A stretch of 64,000 nucleotides of DNA from Pachyseris speciosa (taxonomy: Eukaryota > Cnidaria > Anthozoa > Scleractinia > Pachyseridae), in the NCBI GenBank assembly GCA_016490735.1, contig JAEMWC010000040.1, forward strand, positions 236,001 through 300,000, written 5' to 3'. How positions within the stretch are numbered: position 1 is the first letter of the stretch; every line of letters begins with the position of its first letter. The notes beneath the pieces are model-generated. The model was given only the letters and a program-made list of their open reading frames with translations. It was not told where the DNA came from and ran no database searches. Positions 23,201 to 36,940 of the stretch are shown one piece after another. The position numbers were made by a program, and so were the translations under genes.

Positions 23201-26200
23201 ATTCCTTATTGCTGAGAGCTTGACTTTCCGTCATCATTTCACTCATTTAAAACTCGTTAGTGGGTGTTGTAAGTTAATGGGTCTTACTACCTATGTAAAG
23301 TACTACTTTGGGTACGGTGTGGAGCGACAACAATTAATCCTGATTTGTGATAGTTTGACTCTTGGTAATAATCCAATTCTTTTAAAACTTGATACCGCAT
23401 GTTAAAAGTTAGTGGTTCTTTCCAAAGATTGATGAGTACTACTTGTAACCTGTGATAAGTGCTACTTGCAAACACGGTGTGCAGCGCGTCCCATCAATTC
23501 CTGATGTACGACAGTTTGACTCTCGGTCATAATCTCACTCTATTAAAACTTATAAGACCATGTTAAAATTAAGTCGTCTTTACTTGCTGAGATGAGTAGT
23601 ACTTGGGCGAACAGTGTAGAGCTCGTCTAATCAATCCCTGGTTTGCGAGAGTTTGACTCTTGGGCATCATCTCCCTAATTTAAAGTTGTCAGACAATGAT
23701 GAAAGTTAGTGGTTTTTACTCGCTGAGATGAGTGCTACTTGTGCGCACGGTGTGGTACGCGTTCCATCAATTGCTGGTTTGCGAAAGACTCACTCTCGGA
23801 CATCATCTTACTCGTTTAGAACTTGTGAGAGCCTGTTGAAGGGAAATAGTTTTAACTGGCTGTGCTGAGTACTTGTAGTGCGTATGGCGTGGAGAACTTG
23901 CCATCAATTTCTGAATTTCAAAAGTTTGACTGTCGGTCACCATTTCACTCATTTAAAACTCGTAAGAGCCTGTTGTAAGTTTGTGGGTTTTACTAGCTCT
24001 GATAAGTGCTGCTTGTGCGCACGCTGTGGAGCGCGTCCCATCAATTTCTCATTTGCGACAGGGTTGACTCTCGGTCATAATCCCAATCCTTTAAAACTTT
24101 TAAGAGCATGTTGACGGTCAGTGTTTTTGACTTGCTGAGATGGTTACTACTTGTGCGCACGGTGTAGAGCGCGTCTCATCGATTCCTGTTTTGCGGGAGT
24201 CTGACTCTTGGGTATCATCTCACTCATTTAAAACTTGTCATAGAATGTTGAAAGTTAGTGGTTTTTACTAGCTGTAATGAGTGCTACTTGTGCGTACGGC
24301 GTGGAGCGCTTCCCATCAATTCCTCAGTTGCGAGAGTCTTTCTCTTGGTCATAATCTCACATTTTCAAACTGGTAAGACCATGTTGATGTTTTTTTGGTT
24401 TTTCGTTGCTGAGATGAGAACCACTCGGGTGTACGGTGGAGAGCGCGTGCGATTAATTCCATATTTGGAAGAGTTGGACTCTGGGTCATACTCTCACTCT
24501 TAAAACTACTGAGAGCCTGTTGTTAGTTAGTGGTTTTTACTAGCTGTAATAAGTACTACTTGTGCGCACAGTCTGGAGAACGAACAATTCCTGATTTGCG
24601 AGAGTGTGACACTTGGCTTTAAACTTGTAAGAGCATTTTGAAATAAAGTTGTTTTAACTAGCTGAAAAGAGTACTAGGAGTGCGCACGGTGTGGAGCGTG
24701 TCTCATATATTCCTGTTTTGCTAGAGTTTAACTCCTGGGCATCACCTCACTCATTTAGAACTTATAGGAGAATGTTGAATGTTATTGGTTTTTACTAGCT
24801 GTGATGAGTACTACTTGTGCGAACGTTTTGGAGCGGGAGCCATTAATTCCTGATTTGCGAGAGTTTGCCTCTCGGTTATAATCTCACTCATTGCAAACTT
24901 GTAAGAGCGTGTTGAAAGTGAGTGGTTTTTACTAACTGTGATGAGTAGTCTAAGGTGCGTCTCAATAATTCCTTTTTCCGAGATTTTGACTATTCCGCAT
25001 CATCTCATTGACTTAAAGCTGGTCAGAGACTGTTAAAAGTTAGTGCTTTTTGCAAACTGAGATGAGTACTGCTTGTGCGCACGGGTTGCAGCGCGTTCCA
25101 TCCATTTCCATTTGATAATCGGTCACCATCTAACTCACTTAAAACGTGTGAGAGGCTTTTTTAAGTTAATGTTTCATACTAGCTGTGATAAGTCCTACAT
25201 ATGGGCACGTTGAGATCGTCCCATCAACTCCTAATTTTAGAGAGTTAGACTCTAGGTCATGATCTCACTCTTTTAAAACTTCTAAGAGCATGTTAAATTC
25301 AGTATTTTTTAGTAGCTATGATGGGTACTACTTGTATGCACAGTGTCTCGCGCGTTCTTTCAACTCCTGAGTGGCGAGGGTTTGACTCTCGGTCATAATA
25401 TCACTATTTCAACACTTGTAAGAGTATGTTGAAAGTTAGTTGTTTTTAGTAGCTTAGATGAGTACTCCTCTTGCGTACGGGCTGGAGCGCGTTCCATCAA
25501 TTCCTGATTTGCGAGCGTTTGCTTCTCGGTTATATTATGACTATTTTAAAGCGCTTAAGAGCATGATCAACTAAATGGTTTTTACTAGCTGAGATGAGTG
25601 CTAATTGTGCATACGGTGTGGACAGTGCTAGCGTCGGATCCATACCTGATTTACGACAGTTTGACACTCTGTCACAATCTCACTCTATTAAAACTTGTAA
25701 GCCTATGTTGAAATTAAGTGATGTTTACTTGCAGAGATGATGACTACTTGTGCGCGAGATGTAGAGCCCATCTAATGAATCTCTGTTTTACAAGAGTTTG
25801 ACTCTTGTGCATTGACCCATTGACTCATTTAGAAATTGTCAGAGAATATTGAAAGTTAGTGGTTTTAAGTCACTGAGATTATTGCTAATTGGGCGCACAG
25901 TGTGGAACGCGTTCCATCAATTGCTGGTTTCCGACAGACTGACTGGTTTCTGACAGACTGGTCATCATCTCATTCATTTATAACTTGTAAGAGGGTATTG
26001 TATGTTAATTGGATTTACTACCTGCGTATTGTGTGGATCGCCAACCATTAATTTCTGAATTGTGACAGTTTTACTCTTGGTCATAATCCATATCTTTTAA
26101 AACTTGTAAGAGCATGTAAAAAGTTTGTGGTTTTTACCAGCTTTGATGAGTATTACTTGTGCATACTGTGTGGTGCGCGAGCTGTAAATTCCTGATTTGC

Positions 26201-29200
26201 GTGTGTTGGCACTCGGTCATAATCTCACTTTCTTAAAACTTGTAAGAGCATGTTGAAGGTAATTAATCAGGGATGATGAGTACTTGTTGTGCGTATGGTG
26301 TGGAGAACGTCCCATCACTTCCTGAATTGCGAAAGTTTGACTCTTGGTCACCATTTCACTCATTTAAAACTCGTGAGAGCCTGTTGCAAGTTAGTGGTTT
26401 TTACTAGCTTGGATAAGTACTACTTCCGCTCACGATGTGGAGTGGGTCCAACTAATTCCTCATTTGCGACAGTTTGTGTGTCGGTCATAATCCCAATCTA
26501 TTAAAACTTGTAAGAGCATGTTGAAGGTAATTGGTTTTCACTTGGTGAGATGATTACTACTTGTGCGCACGGTGTAGAGTGCGTCTAATCAATTCCTCTG
26601 TTGCGGGAGTTTGACTCTCGGGCATCATCTCATTAGATTAACAATTATTCAGAGAATGTTGAAAGTTAGTGGTTTTTACTCGCTGAAATGAGTGCTACTT
26701 TTGCGGACGGTGTCCAATCAATTCGTCATTGACGAGAGCTTGACTCTTGGTCATAATCTGACTTTACTAAAATTTGTAAGACCATGTTCGAATTATGTTG
26801 CTTTAACTAGATTAAATGAGTACTACTTGCGCGCACTGTGTGGAGCTCGTGCCATCAATTCCTGAATGGCGATAGTTTTACTCTTTTAAAACTTGTAAGA
26901 GGATCTTAAAAGTTAGTGGTTTTTACTAGTTTAGATGAGTGCTACTATGTTGCTTTTACTAGATGAAATAAGTAATAATTGTGTGCACGGTGTGAAGCTC
27001 GTCCCATCAATTGCTGTTTTGATGGAGTTTGACTCTTGGAAATTATCTCATAAGTTGACTCTTTTAAAACTTGTAAGAGAATGTTAAAACGAAGTGGTTT
27101 TTACTAGTTTTGATGAGTGCTACTATGTGGCTTGTGCTACATGAAATGAGTACTAATTGGGCGGACGGTGTGGAGCTCGTTCCATCAATTCCTGAATTGC
27201 GAGAGTTTGACTCTTTTAAAACTTGTAAGAGCAAGTTGAACGATAGTGGTTTTTACTAGCTTTGATGAGTACTACTTGTGCAAAGGGTGTGGAGAGTTTG
27301 CTATAAATTCCTGATTTAAGATTGTTTGACACTCGGTCATAATCTCCCTTTCTGAAAACTTGTAATAGCATGTTGAAGGTAAATGGGTTAAACTAGCTTT
27401 GGTGAGTACTTCTTGTGCGTATGATGAGGAGAACGTCCCATCAATTCCTGAATTTCCAAAGTTTGACTCTCAGTCACAATTTCGGTCATTTAAAACTCGT
27501 AAGAGCCTGTTGTAAGTTTGTGACACGGTGCTGGGTGGGTCTCATAAAATCCTTTTTTGCGAGATTTCGATTCTTCGGCATCAGCTTACTCATTTAAAAC
27601 TTGTTAGAGAATGTTGAAAGTTAGTGGTTTTTAGATGCTGAGATGAGTACTTCTTGTACGCATAGGTTGGAGCGCGTTCCATCCATTCATGAATTGCAAG
27701 AGTTTGACTCTTGGTCAGCATCTCACTCACTTAAAACTTGTGAGAGCCCTTGTAGGGTAGTAGTCTTTAGTAGCTGTGATAAGTACTACTGATGCGCACG
27801 TTGAGATCGTCCCATCAATTCCTGATTTTCGAGAGTTAGACTCGTGGTCATGATCTCACTCTTTTGAGACTGCTAAGAGCATGTTAAATTTTATCTTTTT
27901 TTACTAACTATGATGGGTACTACTTGTACGCACGGTGTCTTACGCGTTTCATCAACTCCTGATTGGTGAGAGTTTGACTCTCGGTCATAATATCACTATT
28001 TTAACACTTGTAAGAGCATGTTAAAAGCTAGTGGTTTCTAGTAATTGACATGAGTACTACTCTTTCACACGGGCTGGAGCGCGTTTCATCTATTCCTGAT
28101 TTGCGAGAGCTTGCCTCTCGGTTATATTCTCACTCTTTTAAAGCCTGGAAGAGCAGGATGAAGTAAGTGGTGTTTAGTAGCTGTGATAAGTGCTACGTGT
28201 GCACACTGTGTGGAATGCATCCCATCAATTCGTGATTTTCGATAGTTTGACTCTCGTTCATAATCTCACTTAATTAAAACTTTTAAGATCATTTTGAAAT
28301 TAAGTGGTTAGTTTTTGCTGACATGATTACTACTTGCGCACACGGTGTGGAACGCGTTCCATCAATTGCTGGTTTCCGACAAACTGACTCTCGGTCATTA
28401 TCTCACTCATTTAAAACTTGTGAGAGCCTTTTGTGAGTTAGTGGTTTTTACTCGCTTATATGAGTACTGCTTGTGCGCACGATGTGTGGAGCGCGTCCAA
28501 TTATTTCCTAATTGACAAGAGTTTGACTCTCGGTCATAATCGCTATTGTTAACACTTGTAAGACCATGTCGCAATTATGTGGCTTTGACTCGCTTAGATG
28601 AGTACTACTTGTGCGCCCGGTGTAGAGCGCGTCCAGTCAATTCCTGAATTGCCAGTGTTAGATGAGTGCTACTTGTGCGCAGCGTGTGGAGCGCGTCCAA
28701 CCAATTCCTGAATATCGAGAAGTTGACTCCCGGTCACTATCTCCCTCATTTAAATCTCGTAAGAGCCTGTTGTAAGTTAGTGGTTTTAATTAGCTATATT
28801 AAGTGCTACTTTTGCGTATGGTGTGGAACCTCACAAATTAATACCCGTTTTGAGATAGTTTGACTCTTGGTCATAATTCCCAATCTTTCAAACTTGTAAT
28901 AGCATGTTAAAAGTTAGTGATTTTTACTAGCTGTAATAAGTACTACTTGGGCCTATGGTATAGAGCGCGTCCCATCAAAAATTCCTCATTTGCGACAATT
29001 TGACTCTCGGTCATAATCCCAATTTTTTTTAAACTTGTAATACCATGTTGAAGGTAAGGGATTTTTACTTGCTGAGATGATTACTACTTGGGTTCACGGT
29101 CACGTTTCATCAATTCCTGTTTTTCGGTAGTTTAAATCTTGGGCATCATCTCCCTCATTTGAAACTTGACAAACAATGTTTAAAGTTAGTGGTTTTTACT

Positions 29201-32200
29201 CGTGGAGGTGAGTACTAGTTTTGCGTAAGGGGTGGAGTGCTTCACATCAATTCCTGAATTTCGAGAATCTGACTCAAGGTCATAATCTCACATTTTAAAA
29301 CTAATAAGACCACGTTGAAATTTTGTGGTTTTTACTAGCTGAGATGAGTACCACTATTGCGCACGGTGTGGAGCTCGTTAAATCAATTCCTTATTTGCAA
29401 GAATTTGACTCTGGGTCAAACTCTCACTTTTAAAACATGTGAGAGCCTGTTTGTAAGGTAGTGGTTTTTACTAGCTGTAATGAGTACTACTTGTGCGGAC
29501 GATGTGGAGCGCGTCCAATCAATTCCTAATTTGCGAGTGTTTGACAATCGATCATAATCTCAATCTTTTGAAACATGGTAAGAGCATGTTGAAAATAAGT
29601 GGTTATAACTAGCTGAGATGAGTACTTCTTTTGCGTACGGTGTAATTCTTGATTTGCGATAGTTTGACTCTTTTGAAACTTGTAAAAGCATGTTAAAAAA
29701 GTTAGTGGTTTTTACGACTTTGATGAGTACGACTTGTGCGCACGGTGTGGAGTTCCTCCCATCAATATCTGATTTGCGATAATTTGACTCTTTTAAAACT
29801 TGTAAGAGGATCTTAAAAGTTAGTAGTTTTTACCAGTTTTGACGAGTGCTACAATGTCGCTTTTACTATATAAAATAAGTACTACTTGAGCGCACGTTGT
29901 GGAGCGCGTCAAATCAATTCCTTATTGCCGAGAGTTTGACTCTTTGTCATAATCTGACGTTTTTGTAACTTGTTAGACGACGTTGAACTTATGTGGCTTT
30001 TACTAGATGCGACGGGCATTCCTTGTTCGCACGGTCTGCAGCTTGCCACTCAATTTCTGAATTGTGAAAGTTTGATTCTCGGTCATCATCTCACTCATTT
30101 AAAACTCGTAAGAGGGTGTTGTAAGTTAATGGGTTTTACTCCCTGTGTTAAGTACTACTTTTGCGTACGGTTTTGTGTGGAGCGCCAACCAATAATTCCT
30201 CATTTGTAATAGTTTGACTCTTGGTCATAATCCAAATCTTTTAACACTTGTAAGAGCATGTTAAAAGGGAGTGGTTTTTACGAGGTTTGATGAGTACTAC
30301 TTGTAAGCTGTGATGAGTTCTACTTGTTAACACAGAGTGGAGCGCGTCCCATCAACTTCTGATATACGACAGTTTGACTCTCGGTCATAATCTCACTCTA
30401 TTATAACTTGTGAGACCATGTTGAAATTAAGGCGTTTTTACTTCCTGAAATGATTACTAGTTGGGCACATGATGTAGAGCGCGTCCTTGGGCATCATCTC
30501 ACTCATTCAAAAATTGTCAGAGAATGATGAAAGTTAGTGGTTTTTACTCGCCGAGATAAGTGCTACTTGAGCGCACGGGTTGGAATGCGTTCCATCAATT
30601 GCTGGTTTCCGACAGATTAACAATCGGTCATCATCTCACTCATTTAAAACTTGTGACAGCCTGTTGAAAGATAGTGGCTTTTACTAGATGAGATGATTAC
30701 TACTTGTGCGCACGTTGTGGAGTGCCTCCCATATATTCCTGAATTGCGAGAGTTTGACTCTCGGTCATCATCTTACTAATTTAAAACTCGTAAGAGCCTG
30801 ATGTAAGTTAGTGGTTTTTACTAGGTGAGTTCAGTACTACTTTTTCGTATTATGTGGGGAACCACCCATTAATTCTCTATTTGCGATAGTTTGACTCTTT
30901 TAAAACTTGTAAGAGCATGTTAAAAGTTGATGGTTTTTACTAGCTTTGATGAGCACTACTTGTGCATACGGTGTGCAGAGCGTGCTATAAATTCCTGATT
31001 TGCCTGTGTTTGACACTAGGTCATAATCTCACTTTCTTAAGACGTGTAAGAGCATGTTGAAGGTAAATGGTATTAATTAGTTGTGATGAGTAATTCTTGT
31101 GCGTGTGTTGTGGAGAACGTCCTATCAATTCCTGAATTGCGAAAGTTTGACTCTCGTTCACCATTTCACTCATTGGAAACTCGGAAGAGTCTGTTGTAAG
31201 TTAGTGGTTTTTACTAGCTGGCATAAGTACTACTAGGGCACACGATCTGGAGCGCGTCCCACCACTTCCTCTTTTGCGACAGTTTGACCCTCGGTCATAA
31301 TCCCAATCTATAAAATCTTGTAACAGCACGTTGAAGGTAATTGGTTTATACTTTCTGAGATGATTACTACTTCTGCGCACGGTGTAGAGCGCGTCTCATC
31401 AATTCCTGTTTTCCGGGAGTTTGACTCTTGGGCATCATCTCACTCAATTAACAAATTGTCAGAGAATGTTGAAAGTTAGTGATTTTTACTCGCTGAGATT
31501 AGTGCTACGTCTGCGCATGGTGTGGAACGCGTTCCATCAATTGCTGGTTTCCGACAGACTGACTCTCGGTGATTTCTCACTCATTTAAAACTTGTGAGAG
31601 CCTGTTGTAAGTTTGTGGTTTTGACTTATTTGGATGTGTACAACTTGTGCGCACGGTGTGGATCGCATCCAATCAGTTCCTCAATGTGGAGAATTTTGAA
31701 TTTCGGTCATAGTCTGACTTTTTTAACAATTGTAACACCATGTTGAAATTATTTTGCTTTGACTAGATTAGATGAGTACTGCTTTGGCGCACGGTGTGCA
31801 GTTCCTCTCATCAATTCCTGAGTTGCGATAGTTTGACTCTTTTAAGACTAGGAAGAGGGTCTTAAAAGTTAGTTGTTTTTACTAGTTTTTAATGAGTGCT
31901 ACTGTGTGAATTTTACTACATAAAAAAAGTAGTAATATTGCGCACGGAGTGGAGCTCGTCCCATCAATTCCTGAATTATGAGAGTTTGACTTTCGGTCAT
32001 CATCTCACGCATTTAAATTTCGTGAGAGCCTGATGTAAGTTAGTGGCTGTGTTACTAGCTGCGTTAAGTACTACTTTTGCGTACGGTGTGGAGCACCACC
32101 CATTAATTCTTGATTTGCGATAGTTTGACTCTTGTGAACCTTGTAAGAGCATGTCAAAAGTTAGTGGTTTTTACTAGCTTTGCTGAGTACTACTTATGCA

Positions 32201-35200
32201 CACAGTGGGGACCGCGTGGCATAAATTCGTGATTTGCGTGTGTTTGACACTCGGTCATAATCTTACTTTCTTAAAACTTTTAAGAGCATGTTCAATGCGT
32301 ATTGTGTGCAAAACATGCCATCAATTCCTGAATTGCAAAAGTTTGACTCCTTGTTACAATTTCACTCATTTAACACTCGTAAGAACCTGTTCTAAGTTGT
32401 TGGTTTTTTCTAGCTGTGATAAGTACTACTGGTGCGCACAGTGTGGAGTACGTTCCAACAATTCCTGATTTGCGAGAGTTTGAATCCCGGTCATCATCTG
32501 ACTCATTTAAAACTCGTAAGAGGGTGTTGTAATTTAATGGGTTTTACTACCAGTGTTAAGTACTACTTTTGCGTATGGTGTGGAGCGCCTACCATTAATT
32601 CCTGATTTGTGATAGTTTGACTCTTGGTCATAATCCAAATCTTTTAAAACTTGTAACAGCATGTTAGAAGTGAGTGGTTTTTACGAGGTTTAATGAGTTC
32701 TACTTGTGCGCACGTTTTGGAGCTCTTCCCATCAATTCCTCAGTTGCGATAGTTTTACCCTTTTAAAACTTGTAAGAGGATCTGAAAAGTTAGTTGTATT
32801 TACTAGTTTTGATGAGTGCTACTATGTGGCTTTTACTAGACGAAATAAGTATTACTTGTGCGCACGGTGTAGAGCACTTCCAATCAATTCCTTATTGCCG
32901 AGAGTTTGACTCTCGGTCATAATGTGACGTTTTTCTAACTTCTTAGACCATGTTGATCTTAACTGGCTTTTACTAGATGAGATGAGCACTACTTGTGCGG
33001 ACGGTCTTGGGCTCGTTCAATCAATTCCTGTATTGCGAGAGTTTGACTTTCGGTCATCATTTCACTCATTTAAAACTCGTAAGAGGGTGTTTTAAGTTAA
33101 TGACTTTTCCTACCTGTGTTAAGTACTACTTTTGCGTGTGGTGTGGAGCGCTTTATTAATCCTGATTTGTGATAGTTTGACTCTTGGTCTTATCCAAATC
33201 TTTTAAAACTTGTAAGAGCATGTTAAACGTTAGCGGTTTTTATGAGGTTTCTTGAGTACTACTTGTAAGCTGTGATGAGTGCTACTTGTGAACACGGTGT
33301 GGAGTGCGTCCGATCAATTCCTGATATACGACAGTTTGACTCTCGGTCATAATCTCACTGCATTAAAACTTGTAAGACGATGTTGAAATTAAGTCGTTTT
33401 TAGTTGCTGAGATGATTACTGCTTGGGCGCAAGGTGTAGAGCGCGTCCTGTTTTGCGAGAGTTTCACTCCTTCGCATCATCTCACTCATTTAGAAATTGT
33501 CAGAGAATGTTGAAAGTTAGTGGTTTTTACTCGCTGAGATGAGTGCTACTTGTGCGCACGGTGTGGAACGCGTTCCATCAATTGCTGGTTTCCGACAGAC
33601 CCACTCTCGGTCATCATCTCACTAATTTAAAACTTGTGAGAGCCTGTTGAAAGATAATGGCTTTTACTATATGAGATGAATACTACTTGTGCGCACGGTG
33701 TAGAGTGCGTCCCATCAATTCCTGAATTGTGATAGTTTTACCCTCGGTCATGATCTCACTCATTTAAAACTCGTAAGGGCTTGGTGTAAGTTAGTGGTTT
33801 TTACTTGTTGAGTTAAGTACTACTTTTGCGTACGGTGTGGAGCACCACCCATTAATTCTTGATTTGCGATAGTTTGACCCTTTTAAAACTTGTAAGGCAT
33901 ATTAAAAGTGAGTGGTTTTTAATAGCTTTGAAAAGTACTACTTGTGCATACGGTGTGGAGTGTGTGCTATTAATTCCTGATTGGCGTGTGTTTCCCCCTC
34001 GGTCATAATCTCACTTTCTTAAAACTTGTAAGAGCACGTTGAAGGTAAATGGTATTAATCAGGTGTGATTAGTTATTCTTGTGCGTGTGGTGTGGAGAAC
34101 GTCCCATCAATTCCTAACTTGCGAAAGTTTGAACTCGCTCACCATTTCACTCATTTAAAACTCGTAAGAGCCTGTTGCAAGTTTGTGGATTTCACTACCT
34201 GGGATAAGTACTACTTGCGCGCACGATGTTTAAAGCGTCGCACCAAATCCTCATTTGCGACAGTTTGACCGTTGCATTTTGAATGTTGAAGGTTATTGGT
34301 TTTTAATTTCTGAGATGAATACTACTTGTGCGCACGGTCTAAAGCGCGTCTCATCAATTCCTGTTTTGCGGGAGTTTCACTCTTGGGAATCATCTCACTC
34401 AATTAACAAATTGTCAGAGAATGTTGGAAGTTAGTTGTTTTTACTTGCTGAGATGAGTGCTACTTGTGCGCACGGTGTGGAAAGCGTTCCATCAATTGCT
34501 GGTTTCAGAAAGACTGACTCTCGTTGATATCTCACTCATTTAAAACTTGTGAGAGCCTATTGTAAGTTAGTGGTTTTTACTCGCTTAGGTCAGTTCAACT
34601 TGTGCGCACGATGTGGAGCGCGTCCAATAAATTCCTGATTGCCGAGAGTTTGACTTTCGTTCATAATCCTACTTTTTTAAGAATTGTAAGACTATGTTGA
34701 AATTATGTTGCTTTAACTAGATGAGATGAAAATTGCTTGTTCGCATGGTGTGGAGCTCCTGCCATTAATTCCTGATTTGCGATAGTTTGACTCTTTTGAA
34801 ACGTATAAGAGGTTCTTAAAAATTAGTTTTTTTTACTAGTTTTGATGATTGCTACTATGTAAGTTTTAGTAGATGAAATAACTAATAATTGTGCACACGG
34901 TGTGAGGTCGTCCCATCAATTCTTGAATTGCGAGAGTTTGACTCTCGGTCATCATCTCACTCATTTAAATCTTGTAAGAGCCTTATGTAAGTCACTAGCT
35001 TTTACTAGCTGAGTTAAGTACTACTTTTGCGTACGGTGTGGAGCATCACTCATAAATTCTTGATTTACGACAGTTTTTACTCTTTTCAAACTTGTAAGAG
35101 CATGTTAAAAGTTAGTGGTTTTTACTAGCTTTGCTAAGTTCAACTTATGCACATAGTGTGGACCGCGTCCCATAAATTCCTGATTTGCGTGTGTTTGACA

Positions 35201-36940
35201 CTCGGTCATAATCTCACTTTCGTAAAACTTTTCAGAGCATGTTCAATGCGTATGGTGTGGACAACGTCACATCAGTTCCTGAATTGCGAAAGTTTGACTC
35301 TTGGTTACAATTTCACTCATTTGAAACTCGTAAGAGCCTGTTCTAAGTTATTTGTTTTTAGTAGCTGTGATAAGTACTGCTGGTGCGCACAGTGTGGAGT
35401 ACGTTCCAACAATTCCTGATTTGCGAGAGTTTGACTCTCGGTCATCATCTCACTCATTGAAAACTCGTAAGAGGGTAATTGTCAGAGAATGTTGAAAGTT
35501 AGTGGCTACTTGAGCGCACAGTGTGGAACGCGTTCCATCAATTGCTGGTTTCCGACAGACTGAATCTCAGTCATCATCTCATTCATTTATAACTTGTAAG
35601 AGGGTGTTGTAAGTTAATGGGTTTTACTACCTGTGTAAAGTACTACTTTTGCGTATGGTGTGGAGCGCCAACCATTAATACCTCATTAGTGAGAGTTTGA
35701 CTCTTGGTCATAATCCAAACCTTTTAAAACTTGTAAGAGCATGTGAAATGTTAGTGGTTCTTTACGGGGTTTGATGACTACTACTTGTAAGCTGTGATGA
35801 GTGCTACTTGTGAACACGGGGTAGATCGCGTCCCATCAATTCCTGATATACGAAAGTTTGACTCTCGGTCATAATCTCACTCTATTAAAAGTTGTAAGAC
35901 CATGTTAAAATTAAGTCGTTTTTAGTTGCTCAGATGATTACTACTTAGGCGCACGGTATAGAGCGCGTCTAATTAATCCCTGGTTTGCGAGAATTTGACT
36001 CTTGGGCATCATCTCACTCATTTAAAATTTGTCAGAGAGTGTTGAAAGTTAGCGGTTTTTACTCGCTGAGATAAGTCCTACTTGTGCGCACGGTGTGGAA
36101 CGCGTTCCATCAGTTGCTGGTTTCCGACAGACTCACTCTCGGTCATCATCTCACTCGTTTAAAACTTGTGAGAGCCTATTGAAGGTAAATGGTTTTAACT
36201 AGCTGTTTGACTGTCGGTCACCATTTCACTCATTTAAAACTCGTAAGAGCCTGTTGTAAGTTAGCGGGTTTTACTAGCGCTGATAAGTGCTACTTGTGCG
36301 CACGCTGTGGAGCGCATCCCATCAATTTCTCATTTCCGACAAGGTTGACTCTCGGTCATAATCCCAATCTTTTAAAACAACTAAGAGCATGTTGATGGTC
36401 AGTGGTTTTGCCTTGCTGAGATGGTTACTACTTGTGCGCACGGTTTAGAGCGCGTCTCACCAATTCCTGTTTTGCGGGAGTTTGACTCTTGGGCATCATC
36501 TCACTCATTTAAAACTTGTCATAGAATGTTGAAAGTTAGTGGTTTCTACTACCTGTGATGAGTACTACTTTTGCGAACGGTGTGGAGTGCTTCCAAAAAA
36601 TTCCTCATTTGCGGGAGTCTGCCTCTTGGTCATAATCTCACATTTTCAAACTGGTAAGACCATGTTGAAGTTTTGTGGTTTTTACTAGCTGAGATGAGTA
36701 CCAATCGTGCGTACGTTGTGAGCGCGTGCCCTTAGTTCCATATTTGGAGGAGTTGGGCTCTGGGTCATACTCTCAGTTTTAAAACTACTGAGAGCCTTTT
36801 GTTAGTTACTGGTTTTCACTAGCTGTAATAAGTACTACTTGTGCGCACAGTGTTGAGCACGTTCCAACAATTCCTGATTTGCGAAAGTGTGTCACTTGGT
36901 TTTAAACTTGTAAGAGCATCTTGAAATAAAGTCGTTTTAA
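17214..36940 (+). repeat. 137-bp satellite array, block 3
   Basis: About 144 plus-oriented monomers. Variant monomers recur in the same order at long intervals, which shows older higher-order organisation: for example, monomers sharing the same internal deletion (agagcatgttcaatgcgta) at about 32290 and 35245. Truncated mini-monomers of the type tactactatgtggcttttacta recur throughout (about 19935, 21190, 23130, 26940, 29850, 32820 and 34855). No gene is visible. Confidence 0.94.
23750..27000 (+). repeat. Older copy of the higher-order repeat block
   Basis: The succession of variant monomers here matches that of the young block at about 44.0-47.3 kb: the tgtcggtcaccatttcactc monomer (23.9 kb versus 44.15 kb), the ctaggagtgcgcac/tatattcctgttttgctag monomer (24.65 kb versus 44.88 kb), the tatgatgggtactac monomer (25.3 kb versus 45.53 kb) and the gacagtgctagcgtc monomer (25.62 kb versus 45.83 kb). 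Point differences and indels are plentiful, so the copy is clearly older than those at the right end. Limits are approximate. Confidence 0.7.
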
